A stretch of DNA of 6,359 nucleotides, taken from the NCBI GenBank assembly GCA_903894655.1, contig CAITQY010000222.1:1-6359 (forward strand), read 5' to 3'. Position 1 is the stretch's first letter; each line of letters starts with the position of its first letter. The position numbers and the translations under genes were made by a program. This stretch comes from an uncultured Gemmatimonadota bacterium. Its GTDB lineage: Bacteria; Gemmatimonadota; Gemmatimonadetes; Gemmatimonadales; Gemmatimonadaceae. The notes under the pieces are model-generated. The model was not told the DNA's origin and ran no database searches. It was given only the letters and a program-made list of their open reading frames with translations. Positions 5,829 to 6,359 of the stretch are shown here, in pieces.

Positions 5829-6359
5829 ATGTCAAAGCTTCGTATTGCGACTCGGCGTTCACCGCACGCGACCACGTGGGTCGTGGCGGGTGTCTGCGCC
5901 GCGGCACTCGCCTGCGCGTCACCCGCCGACACGCCGTCGACATCGGCATCATCAGCGGCGCCCGTAGCCCCCGCGTTTCAAACCGTCTCGCTGCTGGGCG
6001 ACACACTGCGTGCTCTCCCACTCGCCGCCCAAGTGCGTGAAAAGTACGCGGCCCAGCTCGCCGACGCGCAACGCGCGTACGAGCACACGCCCACCAATGT
6101 CGACTCGATCATCTGGTACGCCCGTCGCTTGGGCTATCTGGGCCAGCTGCGCGAGTCCATCGAGATCTACACGCGCGGCATCGCGCTGTATCCCGAGAAT
6201 CCGTGGTTGTATCGGCACCGCGGACACCGCTACATCTCGGTGCGTGACTTTGCGGCCGCTGTGACGGATCTCGAACGCGCCACGGAGCTCGTGAAGGGCA
6301 AGCCAGATGAGATCGAGCCCGATGGGCAGCCCAATGCGCAGAACTCACCCATTGGCACA
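5829..6359 (+). CDS. TPR-repeat lipoprotein, N-terminal part (3' end outside window)
   Basis: An open frame from ATG 5829 runs without a stop to the last base (177 residues seen). The N-terminus is basic (SKLRIATRR), followed by a hydrophobic segment (about 17-28) and a lipobox-like ALAC with C29 as likely lipidation site. The box is not perfect because L is at -2, not -3. A Ser/Ala/Pro/Thr-rich linker (about 31-49) suits a tethered periplasmic lipoprotein. From about residue 91 two tetratricopeptide units follow: VDSIIWYARRLGYLGQLRES with the helix through P122, then a second from P125 to about V155 (YRHRGHRYISVRDFAAAVTD). TPR helices bind partner proteins. The segment after them (DEIEPDGQPNAQN) looks like a loop before further repeats. 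No Shine-Dalgarno is visible just upstream. The specific function is not recognisable. Whether it belongs to the signalling operon is open. Confidence 0.8.
   Translation, partial: MSKLRIATRRSPHATTWVVAGVCAAALACASPADTPSTSASSAAPVAPAFQTVSLLGDTLRALPLAAQVREKYAAQLADAQRAYEHTPTNVDSIIWYARRLGYLGQLRESIEIYTRGIALYPENPWLYRHRGHRYISVRDFAAAVTDLERATELVKGKPDEIEPDGQPNAQNSPIGT

Overview
The window is high-GC bacterial DNA with every convincing gene on the + strand. It holds five coding regions in order: the 3' end of clpB, a complete tadA, a complete CheB-CheR-PAS fusion gene, a complete PAS hybrid histidine kinase, and the 5' part of a TPR lipoprotein gene. The lipoprotein N-terminus and the use of cytoplasmic PAS kinases with CheB-CheR fusions suggest a Gram-negative soil-type or freshwater bacterium. 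The protein style reminds me of Gemmatimonadota, but this is an impression and not a measurement.

Region 1 (1-1232) is housekeeping. The ClpB disaggregase C-terminus ends in an unusual tail encoded by three identical 15-bp repeats, and its TGA stop overlaps the ATG of tadA (TGATG). TadA carries the full set of tRNA adenosine-34 deaminase zinc and catalytic residues. Its N-terminus is extended by a proline-rich stretch that itself contains a 12-bp duplication.

Region 2 (1233-1353) is a 121-bp spacer with short inverted repeats and a 10-bp perfect palindrome. No strong promoter or terminator is visible.

Region 3 (1354-5729) is a two-gene signalling operon. The first gene encodes an orphan CheB methylesterase (no receiver domain), a CheR methyltransferase, a PAS-like region, a long heptad coiled coil and a C-terminal PAS domain. 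Its stop overlaps the start of the second gene (ATGA), which encodes a soluble coiled coil-PAS-HisKA-HATPase-REC hybrid kinase. Together they look like the parts of the long CheB-CheR-PAS-kinase-REC proteins split over two translationally coupled genes. A likely model is that the PAS domains sense a cytoplasmic signal and the kinase/receiver pair controls, or is controlled by, the methylation module. No receptor (MCP), CheA, CheW or DNA-binding output is in the window, so the target is unknown.

Region 4 (5730-6359) is a 99-bp spacer followed by the start of a TPR lipoprotein that runs off the window edge. No RNA genes, mobile elements or CRISPR arrays were seen. The architecture most worth following is the split CheB-CheR/hybrid kinase pair; its families are known, so I do not claim a wholly new system.
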